64,000 nucleotides of DNA from Cheiracanthium punctorium (lineage: Eukaryota > Arthropoda > Arachnida > Araneae > Cheiracanthiidae), in contig JAWZYV010016933.1 in the NCBI GenBank assembly GCA_038373885.1, forward strand, positions 396,212-460,211. Direction: 5' to 3'. This document shows, in pieces, positions 44,635 to 55,694 of this stretch; the first letter of the stretch is position 1; each line of letters opens with the position of its first letter. Below the pieces are notes generated by a model. The model was not told where the DNA came from and searched no databases. It saw only the letters and a list, made by a program, of their open reading frames with translations. The translations under genes and the position numbers were made by a program.

Positions 44635-45442
44635 AAGTGATGGATATTTTTTATCATTCATTATAAAACAACTCAACAAATGCACGGGTTGTAACTTGGT
44701 TTTAAAACTCTAAGGTATTTTATAAATGATATGATGTTAATTTGTATTTTTGAATATCAAGGAATGGATATGTATGCAGGGCCGGACTGGGCCATCAGGC
44801 GATCTCCGATGCTCTAGAAGGCCTAAATACAACAGCGACCGGCAACGTTGCAAAGCAACATGTGGAAGGGTAGGAGGATAGCTATACTGTATTCTGAATA
44901 ATACTTCCCATATCTAAACTATCTTTATAATGATTAAAATTGCAGTGAGCTTTATGGAATATTTTAAAAATACACATTGAGACTAGAGCCTGAAAATTGA
45001 ATCCAGGCCCAGACCGAGCTCGACAATAGGAGCTACAATTCTTTTCAACCGAACACATGCTGATGACACAAGCTGCCAGTGAGCAATGTGTCCTCTCACA
45101 CGCAAGAAAAATTGCGGCATTCTGATTGCTGCTTGCCGGTAAAAAAGCTACGAAAATTGCAAATTGCTGGATGTGCTGGGTAGTGTCTGCTCCATTTATA
45201 TTTAGTTTTATACGATGCTTTGAAAAAAATAAACTGAGATTTAAACCAATGAGTCTAATCAATAATCGGATAGCGCTCTGAACTGGGAGACGGAAAGTGT
45301 ATGGTTCAAAACTAGGTTGAAACCGCCGATCTAACCATTCAGAGTTTTCTGTGGTTTCCTCCGAAGTTTAGCGTAAATATGGGAAAGGACCCCTTAGAAA
45401 GATCCCCATGGTGGGCACCTTACCCATCAGCTTAGATCCCAC

Positions 45443-48426
45443 CAGGGGCGGATCCAGAGTTCCATGTCGGAGGGGGCAACAGTGAAACACTATGTTGAAA
45501 ATTTCTTTTTTATTAATCTTCCTGATATGAGTGCTATAGTACTTTAGTTATAGGTCATGGCAAATAATCTATATGTGTAATAAAACTGTAGTGTTTGTTT
45601 AGTTTTTTCTGAGGGGGATGGGGGGGAGGTTCGACGTATTTACTTAACTCTGAAGGGTATATGTAATTATTACGAATTTTGTTGCTCTGTTTTACCATTT
45701 GTTGTCCACAATTTCAAAAACTTTAGTTACAATTAAACTTATAATACAACTTAACAATTAAGTTAGTACAAAAGTAATTACGAATAAAGTGATGAATGTC
45801 AGGATTTCAATTGATTGAGACCAGAAGAATAACAATAGGCAAATGAATCACCTATGTCCCACATTCCATTTTTTTTTTTTTCTGCTAAAAATCAATTTCA
45901 ATGATTCACTGCTCTAAATAGTATGCAAAACTGTGTATGGAACTGAAATATATAAATTAAACTTACATAGTTAGAGATAATTACAAACAAAACATATTTA
46001 ATTTTGATCTATTACTCAGAAAAGAACAACTGAAATTAAATTTGTGCGATTGTACCACAATTAATTGATTTGTATCTCAAAATTACTGTACTTCTTTCAA
46101 ACTGCATGTTTTTGAAAAAATTAATAAGTTATTCACAAAACCGATACATGAAAATTAGCTACACTCGAGGCTATCAAGTGAACGTCTTTAAAATTCATGC
46201 ATTTAAGGGTTAAAATCTTTTCATTCAGCTTATCCAAATTTTAGTACGATCCATTGATATTTTTAGTAGTGATAAAGATTTGCCAAAAGATTTGTTCTTC
46301 AGCTAAAAAAAAAAAAAACGAGTTTTTTCTGGCAGGTCTATTTGAAAAGACCCACAATTTTGTAAAGTTATTTTTATTTCAAAATTTACTCTACAATTGT
46401 AACTTTTACTACAGACAGAAAAATGATTATAATAATGATTAAGATTATAATAATTACTGTCAATACCAGACCAAAGTCTGAATTTTCATGATATTAGGCT
46501 TTAGGTACAATTTCGCACTTTTAGATCATTTCATCAAGAATTTTTAGCATAAATGTAATATATTTAAAGCATTTTTTAAAAATAATTTTAAGTAATTTGT
46601 TTGTGTATATATGCATTTATATACAGGGTGTCCCAAAAAGGTAGTAACAAGCATAAATTCTTTATCTATTAGAGATCAGTGGGAGTCGGTAGTGGGTAAA
46701 ATGAAAATATGTTTAAAACAGAGGAGGAAGAAATATAGCGGAAGCATTCGTCTCGTTAATTTTCAAAAAGTTAAAGTTTTTAAATTTGTCTACGTTCCCC
46801 GTATGAAAATTTCCCTATTAGTAAAATGTTCCCCATATAATAATGAGGAGATAAACGAAATTCCAGCTTTTCATCGTAAAACGCCTCAGAAATATATATT
46901 TAAACAAAAGTGGTCAGGGACTACATAAATTTTATTGTAAATGTTTATTACTAGTTATTTTTAAAAATATTTTTTCATAACTTTTGTATAATTCCAGAAA
47001 CGCGATCATTTGATGTGAGGTTCCCCCCTCTCCTTTCGAGAGCCACTTAAAATTTGTTTAAATCAGAATATATTTCTCTTCATACATCTGACAGTTCTTA
47101 GGGTGTAATTCTGCAATTTTGTCATCACCTCATGAGTGCAGAGGGCACATTTTACTTATTGAGAATTTTCGCACACATTTAAAATGTATAACTTTTTAAA
47201 AATTAACGAGTGGAACGTTTTCTTAATGTAGTCTTTTTTCCTATCTTGTTTTGCACATTATTTTTTTTTCAATTGCCCTCTTATCTGTAATAGATAATAA
47301 TTAAATAGAGCATAATATTGGGACACCCTGCATACTAAAAATTTAAAGTGCGTACAGATCTCATTATCAGACTTTAAAAATTGAAAATTACATAGTCTTT
47401 GTTATGGTGTTCAAAAATTTTTAGTCTATTAAAAAATTAATACAATTAATTTTTCTATTGTTCATAAAAATAAAACTTTTTTAAAAATCCAATTTTCGTG
47501 ATTTTGTGATAATTTGCCAATTTATGTACATTTTGTGAAAATTTGTTAGTTTAAATCGCAATCGTTTAGGGACTGACAGAACAAAACTCACAAGAGTACA
47601 TAGTCATTTACAATCAAATTATGCACTTCTCTCAGAAGTTCAGACTGACTAAATTTTATATTCAATGTAATATTATTGATGTTTTCTTATTCTGTTTAAA
47701 GTATTAAAGTAATAAAGTCAGTTTCCCTTCAGCAATGTCTGATATTCATTTAATTTATTACCTAATAAAATACATGTAATTATGATAGGGAAATTTTTTA
47801 TTTTTCAAACAAATAAAAGTTCTAATCCCTTAAAAGAAGTCTAATTGTAGCTGCACTGCATTAGCATATGCGATAATCAATAATGCTAGCGATAACTATT
47901 AATCGCTGAAATTCAAATTTAATTATTTTCATGTGATCAGATTTGTGATTGATCAATTTAGTTAAAATATTTAAAACTAAATCAATATTTTAAAGTTTCT
48001 TGGAAAATAAATAAAAACCGGATTTTTTTTATTTTTGTTTTACTCTTTATTTATTTATTTATTTTTCTAACCTGTTAAAACTCTTGTTTTTGATAGTGGG
48101 CTGGGCTTTTCCCATCTTTTTTTTTTTTTACCCTAACAAAAGTTACCTGTTAGCAAAAAGTTACATAAGAAACTGCGGCAAATTTTGCTGCAAGGTTTGA
48201 AAACTTAACAAGAATTACTCATCTGAAGAATAATTTAACTGTAATTTTATGATTATTTCATTATGTGTGTTTTAAGAGTGCTAGAAATAAGTTTTTAATT
48301 ACATAAGTAAGCTCGATATATATACATGCATCTATACTTTTTTTTCTGTTTGCGTAATTTACCATTTTATGAAGTACAAACTTAATTTTCTCGGGAAGGG
48401 CAATTGCCCCTACTGCCCCCTCGTTG
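45443..48426. mobile_element. hAT-type element inserted in the SINE
   Basis: A perfect 8-bp duplication GATCCCAC (45435-45442 and 48427-48434) flanks it. The ends are CAGGGGCGGATCCAGAG and, from the right, CAACGAGGGGGCAGTAG; the TIRs are weak. About 2.98 kb without recognisable transposase. It contains the MITE at 46624-47330. Confidence 0.7.
46624..47330. mobile_element. Non-autonomous TIR element, CAGGGTGTCCCAA ends
   Basis: The left end CAGGGTGTCCCAAAAAGG and right end complement CAGGGTGTCCCAATATT are perfect over 13 bp. 707 bp, with no transposase. The ends resemble those of Tc1/mariner-group elements such as 34403-35546. Confidence 0.7.
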
Positions 48427-48539
48427 GATCCCACGTGCAGAAAATTGGTCGTAATCCCACAACAACAACTAATCAATAATCGGACTTAATGAAGTCATAT
48501 TATACATATATATGTATGGTTTTTCATTTTGCTTATAAT

Positions 48540-48920
48540 GTAAGTATTCACCTCTGTACTTCAGGTGTGGTAAATGAACTGCAAGATGACATGGCAGCAT
48601 GGCTTGTTCAAATCTCTTGTTTACTTTTGAATATAATGAGGTGTTAAACCTTCATTTTTCAGAAGTTCACATCATTAAGTTCACATGTCACAGGCTAAGT
48701 TTGAGTAATTGCAGTTTTTGTTATTCTTGATTTTGTCAGCTTTGCCACTGTCCTGGCAAAAATACCTTCTATGGTAGCTGATTTTTTTTATTGTGTCTAA
48801 TGCCACTGATACTGTTTCTAACTGTTTTATAAGGTCTTTTACTTGTCTATGAAAATTAAAATCCTGAATATGATTCACTATGTTTGGATCCATTTCTTCA
48901 AAGTGTTCATTAGTTTTTTG
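48540..48920 (-). pseudogene. hAT transposase fragment, copy 2
   Basis: On the minus strand: NEHFEEMDPNIVNHIQDFNF, HRQVKDLIKQLETVSVALDT, then after shifts RFEQAMLPCHLAVHLPHLKY and RGEYLHYK. Similar blocks occur at 9535-9835. A helical segment with VALDTI..., followed by a .PCH.....L.PKYRG block, resembles the C-terminal half of hAT transposases. Both flanks are broken by later insertions. Confidence 0.55.
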
Positions 48921-49377
48921 ACTTTCCGAACATATAGCATGTAAGGAAAGTATTGTAATGATGAAAAAATTCAACTTCAACATTTTGGTGTATTGACACG
49001 CTTTAAGGTCTTCTGAATTCATTTATGCTATTTTTATGAGATGTATGTGTGTGTGAGAGAGAGAGTGAGTGAACAAGATAGCTCCTAAACGGGGCATTCG
49101 ATTGAGCTCAAATTGTTTATATATGTTATAAACCACCGTCGCAAGACCGGTATTGATTTTGATGTGTATGGACTAATAGTTTTTCTACAGAGCTATGACA
49201 AAGATTTCTTTTACATTATGGCCTATGGGGGAAAATTCTTCAAAGTGCGCTAGCATTTAAATGGTACATTCAATTGAGCTCAATTTGGGTATATATGTTA
49301 TAAACCACCATCGTAAGACCGGTATTGATTTTAATGTGTATGGACATAATACAGGGCTATGACAAAGATTTGTTTTA

Positions 49378-50882
49378 CACTCATGTCCATAAATTAAGGA
49401 TAATTCAGAATCACACAGAAATTGATCTCTAAAATAAAAATTTCACCTGTGGAATGATCACACACATCTTGAAGAAGAATATGCAAATTACAGGAAACCA
49501 CCAGATGGCGTGGATGGTAAGTCACAATGACGAGAGTGTAAGAGAGGGGTATATAAGGAATGGTGGCAAAGAAGTAAAATTGTTCACAAGCGCTGTGAAA
49601 GCCTTTCAGTGCAAAAACCGCATAGTTATGGCACAAAGGAGGCATATGGATGATGTTTTACGTGGCAGAATTATCGGACGACTGGACTGTGGACGTACCC
49701 AGCTGGAAGTATCCGAGGAACTTGGAATCGCCCAGAGTGTCATCTCCAGGCTTTGGCAACGATTCCAAGATGATGGTAATGTGAGTAGACGTTACAGCAC
49801 AGGTCGCCTCCGAGTTACATCGCCGAATAAGGACCGCTATATGGCAGTTACTGCCAAAAGAAACAGACGGAGTACAGCATCAGACCTGTCTCGTCAGCTC
49901 TCTTCAGCTACCGGTACGACAGTTTCAAGGCAGACCGTGTACAGACGCTTAGGGCACATTGGTCTATATGCTTGTAGGCCTGTCAGATGTGTTCCACTTA
50001 CCGCAACTCACTGTCGCCTGCGATTAACCTGGAGTAGAGAGCATGCATTGTGAACACCACAACAGTGGTCTTGTGTGATGTTTTCCGACGAGTCCAGGTT
50101 TAGTTTGGAGTCTGATTCTCGCCGGACATTCATCTGGAGAGCGCCAGGTACCCGTTACCACCAAGAGAACACCATTGAAAGACACCGTTACGGTGGTGCA
50201 GGATGGCTCGTTTGGGGAGGAATTATTCTTGGTTACAGAACTGACCTGCATGTTCAGAGTGTAACGATGACAGGCCACATCTATCGGGATGTCATTCTGG
50301 AACAACATGTACGTTTGTTTCGGGGCCCCATGGGTGCTGAATTTGTGTTTATGGATGACAACGCCCGTCCTCACCGTGCAAACATTGTAGACGAATGCCT
50401 TCAATCGGAGGATATCACCCGTATGCATTGGCCAGCATACTCACCGGACTTGAATCCAATAGAGCATGTGTGGGATATGCTTGGCCGACGAATTGCAGCC
50501 CGTCAAACCCCTCCCACCTGTCTACCGGAACTTCGGAGTGCATTGTTTGATGAGTGGTGTAATATTCCCCACGATCAGATTGATCATTTGATACTCAGCA
50601 TGCCTAGGCGTTTTCAGGCCTGTATTGCATCGTCCGGGAGACATACTCCGTATTAACCATCCTACTAACCATGTTATACTGTTTTTTGTAAATAGGTTCT
50701 TTTTTGAAATTTGGTCAAGGGAGTATAACTTGCAATTTTTATTAATTATGTCAAACATATAGCATCTTTTTTGCTCTTTACTTTTTGTTTAATAAATAGA
50801 CTTTACAAATAAGTCAAATTTGTTTTGCTTCTTTCTCTTTCTTTGCCTGAACTTCATTATCCTTAATTTATGGACATGAGTG
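49378..50882 (+). mobile_element. Tc1-family element A, TA target, near-intact
   Basis: Perfect inverted ends CACTCATGTCCATAAATTAA (continuing GGATAAT) are flanked by TA at 49376-49377 and 50883-50884. 1505 bp with one transposase gene. Adjacent repeat units show the empty site: CTTTTACATTATGGCCTATG in the neighbouring unit corresponds to TTTTA[element]TACATTATGG here. Confidence 0.93.
49628..50656 (+). pseudogene. Tc1 transposase with a single nonsense codon
   Basis: One continuous frame of 343 codons from ATG 49628 to TAA 50656, interrupted only by TGA at codon 142 (50051-50053). The N-terminal half has two helix-turn-helix domains (GRIIGRLDCGRTQLEVSEEL.., SRQTVYRRLGHIGL). The catalytic DD34E triad is complete: D154 in MFSDESRF, D244 in FMDDNARPH, E279 in YSPDLNPIEH. 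A C-terminal MPRRFQACIASSGRHTPY ends the protein. The stop falls where the family usually has Trp (TGG to TGA), so the copy lost activity by one late mutation. An upstream in-frame ATG at 49454 lies in untranslated sequence and is not family-like. Confidence 0.9.
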
Positions 50883-51061
50883 TACATTATGGCATATGGG
50901 GAGAAATTCTTGCAAGTGCGCTAGCGTTTAAACAGGGTGTCGGATTGAGCTTCAATTTGGTATATATGTTTGAATTATTCATCGATTAAATTTTATTTAA
51001 ATGATTGGTAATGATCTTAATCGTAAGCGTTCGGAAAGTCGAGTGGAGTTACTCCAGATTT

Positions 51062-51535
51062 TTTAAATGCTAGAATGATTTACTTTTAATTCTGGGTTAG
51101 TGAATCTGAATGAAAGTAGGTTAAATAGTAGACAGTTAAATTAAACGAATTTATTGTACGATTTCTTTTGGCGATTAAAGTTTTACTTTCATAATTTTTC
51201 CATCAATATTTAGCATTGAACTGTTCCAACAGAGGTAACTATTATCTGAAAAGGATCTTGTTGGTGTGTACATTTGTATTTCCAGATTGGCAACACCTTT
51301 GCTTTCTTCATTCTTCCTCACGGCATGGTCGTTGTCGGTTGTGTTTGTAATCATGTAATGTATTTTCTTTGTGTGTGCACATTGAGTGCTGATAAAACTT
51401 TTAATCAAGATAAAATGCCTAATTAATAACTAAGTTTCCCAACATGGTAGCCGCGATTCATGGTTTTGAAAATGTAATGAAGTCTGCTTGTATATAAACT
51501 AAAAAAGGCACCGGTACGATAGTTAAGAACAAAAA
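51062..51535. other. Remainder of the outer hAT element
   Basis: The start (AAATGCTAGAATGATTTACT) matches 9843 on in the other hAT copy. No coding recognised. Confidence 0.4.
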
Positions 51536-51622
51536 ATGGCGAGTGCCAGAAGCAGTGACATCAGTTTACCGCTATTTGACGGTTCGGACTATTTTAATTG
51601 GAAAATAAGATGGGAAAATTGA
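51536..51622 (+). pseudogene. Copia-type Gag N-terminal fragment
   Basis: Twenty-eight codons starting MASARSSDISLPLFDGSDYF then NWKIRW and ending in a stop. The LFDG.DYFNWK.R pattern is that of Ty1/copia Gag N-termini (L.G.NY..WK). No further gag or LTR seen, so it is a short relic inside the outer hAT element. Confidence 0.45.
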
Positions 51623-51977
51623 TCAACCCTACTTACAAGAAAGAAAAAAGTTCCAACTTTTTTAATACGATGGCAGATTAAATAATACATTGTATAGTTC
51701 AAATACAAGTACTATGTATCATCTTATAATTTCCTTAATTTGTATTCCTTTTTATGAATTTAAATTCTTACTCTACTAATTTATATAAATTATAATGTAA
51801 GTTAATTATAGGTACACTTATATAAACATTTGGAATTTTCTTATGCATTTAATATAAACTTCGCTTAATAAGACATTTTTAAGTAGCCTTGAGAGTGATT
51901 TACTAACAAGGTTTGACTGTAATGATCTTTTAATCCCCAAAGTTTAACTAAGTCACATTTGGCTCACTTGCTATATA

Positions 51978-53207
51978 CGCTATCTGGCCAAAAGTATCCG
52001 GACACCCCCTAAAAAAGTAGTTCTGGTGGGTGATGCAATTGGATGCGTAATCGAAAGCTATAAAATTGTTGGTAGTGGTTTGTCTGGTTGTATGTATGCG
52101 TTTGTGAAGCAATGAGTAAGTCAAAGGAGCTAAGTGAGTTCGATCGTGGCAGTATAGTGGGATGCCATCTTTGTGGGAAATCAGTTCGTGAGATTGCGGA
52201 TATTCTACAGAATCCTCAATCCACTGTGAGTGATGTAAGTGTGAAGTGGAAATGTCGAGGCAATGAAACTGCAGAAAAACGGAGTGGTAGGCCAAAAAAA
52301 CTTAGTGAACGCAGCTGCAGAACTCTGTAAAGGATAGTGAAACACAATCGCAAGTCCTCGTTGGTGAAAATTTCTCAGGAGTTCCAAAGTTCATCAGGCA
52401 TTAGTGTTAGCAGCAGAACTGTTCGTCGAGAGTTACACAACTTGGAATTCCACGTTCGTGCAGCCGCTCACAAGCCGAACATCACTCCACAGAATGCGAA
52501 GCATCGATTGCAATGGTGCAGAGCTCACCGTCATTGGACTGTGAACATGTGGAAAACTGTTCTTTGGAGTGATGAATCTCTCTTCACAGTCTGGCAGTCG
52601 GATGGACGCGTCTGAGTTTGGTGGATGCCCGGCAAACGTTTTTTTCGTGACTGCATTGTGCCAACTGTTAAGTTTGGTGGTGACAGTATAATGGTGTGGG
52701 GGTGTTTCTCGTGGTTTGGCTTGGGTCCGTTAGTTCCTGTGGTTGGAAACATGAACTCTTTGATGTATGTGAACATTCTGGACAATGCTGCACTCCCAAC
52801 TCTATGGCAATATTTCGGGGAAGGCCCATTTCTCTTCCAGCAGGATAACTGCTACGTTCACACACCGAGACTTACACAGACGTGGTTTGACGAAATGGGT
52901 GTTCAAAAACTGGACTGGCCTTCTCAGAGCCCCGATCTAAATGCCATAGAACACCTTTGGGATGAATTAGAGCACATAATACGTAGCCAGCCAAATCGAC
53001 CATCCTCACTGCAAGCACTCACTTCAGCTGTGATGGATGCCTGGAAGTCAATTCCTATGGCCACCTATCAAAAAGTGGTGGAAAGTCTTCTGAGACGTGT
53101 GCAGGCTGTCATTGATGCAAAAGGGGGACCAACATCATATTAATATGTGCCTCAGGACGCTCTAAGTCCATACCATGGGGTGTCCGGATACTTTTGGCCA
53201 GATAGTG
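51978..53207 (+). mobile_element. Tc1-family element B, TA target
   Basis: The ends CGCTATCTGGCCAAAAGTAT and, from the right, CACTATCTGGCCAAAAGTAT continue CCGGACACCCC. TA lies at 51976-51977 and 53208-53209. 1230 bp with one transposase gene holding two nonsense codons. Confidence 0.93.
52112..53143 (+). pseudogene. Tc1 transposase with two nonsense codons
   Basis: A single frame of 344 codons from ATG 52112 (MSKSKELSEFDRGSIVGCHL) to TAA at 53141, broken by TAA at codon 73 (52328) and TGA at codon 168 (52613), with no indels. The catalytic residues D154 (LWSDESLF), D245 (FQQDNCYVH) and E280 ([10 protein letters not shown]) are present. The ending [20 protein letters not shown] is family-typical. 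TGA could come from CGA by CpG-type decay. It belongs to a Tc1 lineage different from elements A and C, as judged from the TIRs. Confidence 0.9.
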
Positions 53208-53232
53208 TATTTTTGTAAATATGTATACTCAT

Positions 53233-53394
53233 CAGGTGTCGCGCTGTCGATCGCCAACGTCGCAAATTGCGAAAGTAAAATTAGTTTGACAAAAGAAAAT
53301 ACATTTTGGCGAAAATATTGACAATTGCTTTTGTTGATGAGGTCCGGAAAAATCTAATTTGGCGAAACTTTAAAAAGAGCCAGCGCAACCCCTG
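53233..53394. mobile_element. hAT MITE, 162 bp, perfect 8-bp duplication
   Basis: ATACTCAT at 53225-53232 and 53395-53402 flanks ends CAGGTGTCGCGCTG and, from the right, CAGGGGTTGCGCTGGC. Inner TGGCGAAA words are also mirrored. No coding. Confidence 0.8.
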
Positions 53395-53580
53395 ATACTC
53401 ATATATGTTTTATGAATTAAATTTTATAGAACGAATTAAAATTTTTTTTTAATGTATCGATGATTTAGATTTTAGCATGGTTTCATTGACTGGTGATTAA
53501 CTAAATAACAAAACAAAAATGTTGTTTTGAAAACTCAGTATTATTTTGTTCCATTCTCATACTTATCAAGATATGTTAGG

Positions 53581-53945
53581 CATAGGCATATCCACGGAAG
53601 AGGATAAAGGGTCTGAAGCCTCCCCTTCTAGAGTTAAAATTAAAGTTAATTTTTTTTAATAGAGAGAATTTTCCCTGAATCATTCCGTTAAAGTTGCCTT
53701 CAAATTATTCCAAAAAAGCTTATAAAAAATGTGGGTGTTAAATAAATTTTCCCGGCTAATGCCACATACAGTTGAACTCAGATTTAGCATCATGGAAAGG
53801 AACGAGCCATTTAGGACACTATAAGTGAGTGGCGTTGTCAGTGAGTTTCTGCACTATAGGCGAGTGATTGAACGTACAGAATATCTTAGCCTTATAAGAG
53901 AGTTATCATTAGTATAGCAGAGTTCAAAGGTATTTGTCCACCCCC
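53581..53945. repeat. Diverged copy of the 4794-5257 hAT MITE
   Basis: CATAGGCATATCCACGG.., GGTCTGAAGCCTCCCC and TTATAAGAGAGTTATCA.. CAGAGTTCAAAGGTATTTGT parallel the 4794 element (GACTGAAGCCCCCC, TTATAAGAGAGTTGTAACTA, CAGAGTTCAGCAGTATTTGT). The right terminus is lost. Confidence 0.55.
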
Positions 53946-54177
53946 TCCCACTAAATTAATATTGTGTAATGTTGGGGGCCGGTGTGGTCGAATCGCCCGG
54001 GCCGTTTCTGTTGTCCGATCCGGCCCTGTATGTATGTGAGATGCTCAAGTGTGTTGTTCATGTATTATTTTATGTGTAGCTTAAATATTTTTGGCTAATT
54101 TAATAAACACGAAATTCTTCTCACACTTTCTTCACTAAGCAACTGCTAAATTTAAAAAAATCTTTTCACTCTATTCC

Positions 54178-55155
54178 AAAGAAATCTGATGTGGACAACA
54201 CATGACTTCCTTGCACGTCTTATTGAATCAAAAATATTTTCAGCCCACTTCATCTAAACTTATTTTGTTTCAAATAGATAAAATACTGCAGTATTAGTAA
54301 GGTTTAGCGATTTCTAGCTAAATATTTCGATATCGCCAAGCTAGGGTTCAATTTGATAGATTTCCTTCTGGTACTTAATTGGGCAATATTTCATCAAAAG
54401 TTGACAAGCTAGAGATAGTTTGCGAGATTTTGAGGCTAGCCAAAGTAATAATAAACCACAGACTTTCAATGAATTGAATGTATCATACACCTTAATGTAT
54501 TTAAAGTCATTTGGCTGTCCCAGTAAATGATCTACCCAGTCGATTGCAATCAAAATGGAGATGCACACTTAGATGCTACAATAGTTCTAAATACAAAATT
54601 CTATGTGTAACAGTTTTAGAGTTATGCAAAATACGAAATAATTACGGTCCATGCACAAAATCTCACTATTTGTCATCCATCATATCAAGTTTTCCTGAAA
54701 TATTGCCAATTTAACGCCAAAAATAATTACACATTTTGCATGACTCTAAAACTTTTAACCATAGAATGTTAAAATTTTGTATTTAGAACTATTGTAACAT
54801 GTAACTGTGCTTTTGATTGCTGTCAACTGAGTAATTTATTTACAGGGTCACCCAAAAGATTTAAAATACATTAAGGGTCTATAGATATGTTCATTTCATT
54901 ATAAATCTGTGATGAATAACTATTTCAGCTGTGACTGAAATCTCGCTAACTATCTCAAGCTTGTTAGCTTTTGTCAAAATATTGCCCAATTAAGTTAAAG
55001 AAATCTTTAAAATTGAACTCAGCTTGGTGGTAAATTTTAGAATTGCAGTATTTTGTCTCTTTCAAACGAAATAAGTTTAGATGAAGTGCACCAAAAATAT
55101 TTCTTATTTAATAGAGGTACAAAGAAGTCCTGTGGTGTCCATATCAGATTTATTT
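54178..55155. repeat. Giant imperfect palindrome (foldback element), arms of about 460 bp
   Basis: The left arm 54178-54642 and right arm 54722-55155 are inverted copies. Examples: CACTTCATCTAAACTTATTT at about 54247 and its complement at about 55070; TTAATTGGGCAATATTT at 54376 and its complement at 54985; AATAGTTCTAAATACAAAAT at 54580 and its complement at 54776. The spacer is about 80 bp. No coding in either arm. Confidence 0.85.
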
Positions 55156-55513
55156 GTTCAATGATTTGTTATAAAAAACAAACAAAACAATCATAATAAT
55201 AAGAGTTGTATATAAATTTTTACAGTTACATTCTTCCATGATTGTAAGAGAATTTTTTTCAACACCATCGTAAATTACAGTGTTACTTGAAAATATGTTT
55301 TCTTGTAATTTACACAGTAACCAGACTACATGCAAGCAAGTGATAGATATTTAAAAAAATGGATATGTCAGTCAGCCCATTTAAATTACTTTAGAAGTTA
55401 TTTACAAGAAAATTGAAAAAAAAAGTATCATGTTTGATGATACCTGGCTGCATAAAATGATTTAGGTTTTTGAATCTAAGCAGGAGATAAAAACAGTATT
55501 CATCAAGAAAAAT
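55156..55513. other. Unassigned AT-rich stretch
   Basis: Nothing recognised between the palindrome and the next MITE. Confidence 0.5.
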
Positions 55514-55694
55514 TGGTACTTGCATATTATCCCAGTGGTCAAACAACACAACACAAGTGATTTTTCACCAAGTTAAATGCTGAACACATGAAATTTTTAA
55601 TGGTTTTGAATACAATTGATAGTACAGTTTGCCAGTACATTTGACGAAAAAATAGTTTGTTGGAAATGACCGCAGGGATAATACACAAGTACCA
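55514..55694. mobile_element. Palindromic MITE, second copy
   Basis: TGGTACTTGCATATTATCCC on the left and GGGATAATACACAAGTACCA on the right: the same family as 11338-11499, more diverged and inverted relative to it. Confidence 0.6.

Larger units (their letters stand above)
45271..48468 (+). mobile_element. tRNA-derived SINE, copy 2, split by a hAT insertion
   Basis: The SINE body is 45271-45442 plus 48427-48468. A 16-bp duplication CTAATCAATAATCGGA at 45255-45270 and 48469-48484 brackets both halves, which proves one insertion later opened. The head is TAGCGCTCTGAACTGGGAG, the core TTTTCTGTGGTTTCCTCCGA, and the tail TCGTAATCCCACAACAACAA. The tRNA-like 5' end is slightly truncated. Joining the halves gives the same order as copy 1. 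Confidence 0.8.
48921..51060 (+). mobile_element. Helentron-associated (HINE/DINE-like) element, long copy, split by Tc1-A
   Basis: Starts ACTTTCCGAACATATAGC and ends GTTCGGAAAGTCGAGTGG then AGTTACTCCAG and T's: inverted ends plus a 3' hairpin, as in the copy at 31548. Inside are tandem units of about 180 bp (each with AAACCACCRTCGYAAGACCG, GGTATTGATTTT.ATGTGTAT and ACAAAGATTT.TTTTACA), the minisatellite core typical of DINE-1-like elements. Tc1-A interrupts the second unit. The hAT copy at 9828-9850 shows the unoccupied target (TTAGCCATTTGTAAATGC). Confidence 0.65.
44777..54028 (-). mobile_element. hAT element expanded to 9.25 kb by nested insertions
   Basis: A perfect 8-bp duplication TATGTATG (44769-44776 and 54029-54036) flanks inverted ends CAGGGCCGGACTGG and, from the right, CAGGGCCGGATCGG. 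Transposase remnants on the minus strand lie at 48540-48920. Within it are nested a SINE split by another hAT, a MITE, a Helentron-like element split by a Tc1, a second Tc1, a 162-bp hAT MITE and a further hAT-MITE copy. Subtracting these leaves about 2-2.5 kb of original element. A truncated relative sits inside copia at 7760-9860. Confidence 0.75.

Noticed and set aside
48681..49022. 113-codon minus-strand ORF with a convincing signal peptide (MLKLNFFIITILSLHAIC)
   Set aside because: The N-terminal part (49022 to 48921) is Helentron-like element sequence and the rest is hAT transposase remnant. The join is an insertion junction, and the related hAT copy at 9.8 kb lacks the N-terminal part. 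The secreted-protein look is accidental.
49454..49627. N-terminal extension of the Tc1-A transposase
   Set aside because: Family proteins start at the equivalent of 49628; the extension has no conserved sequence.
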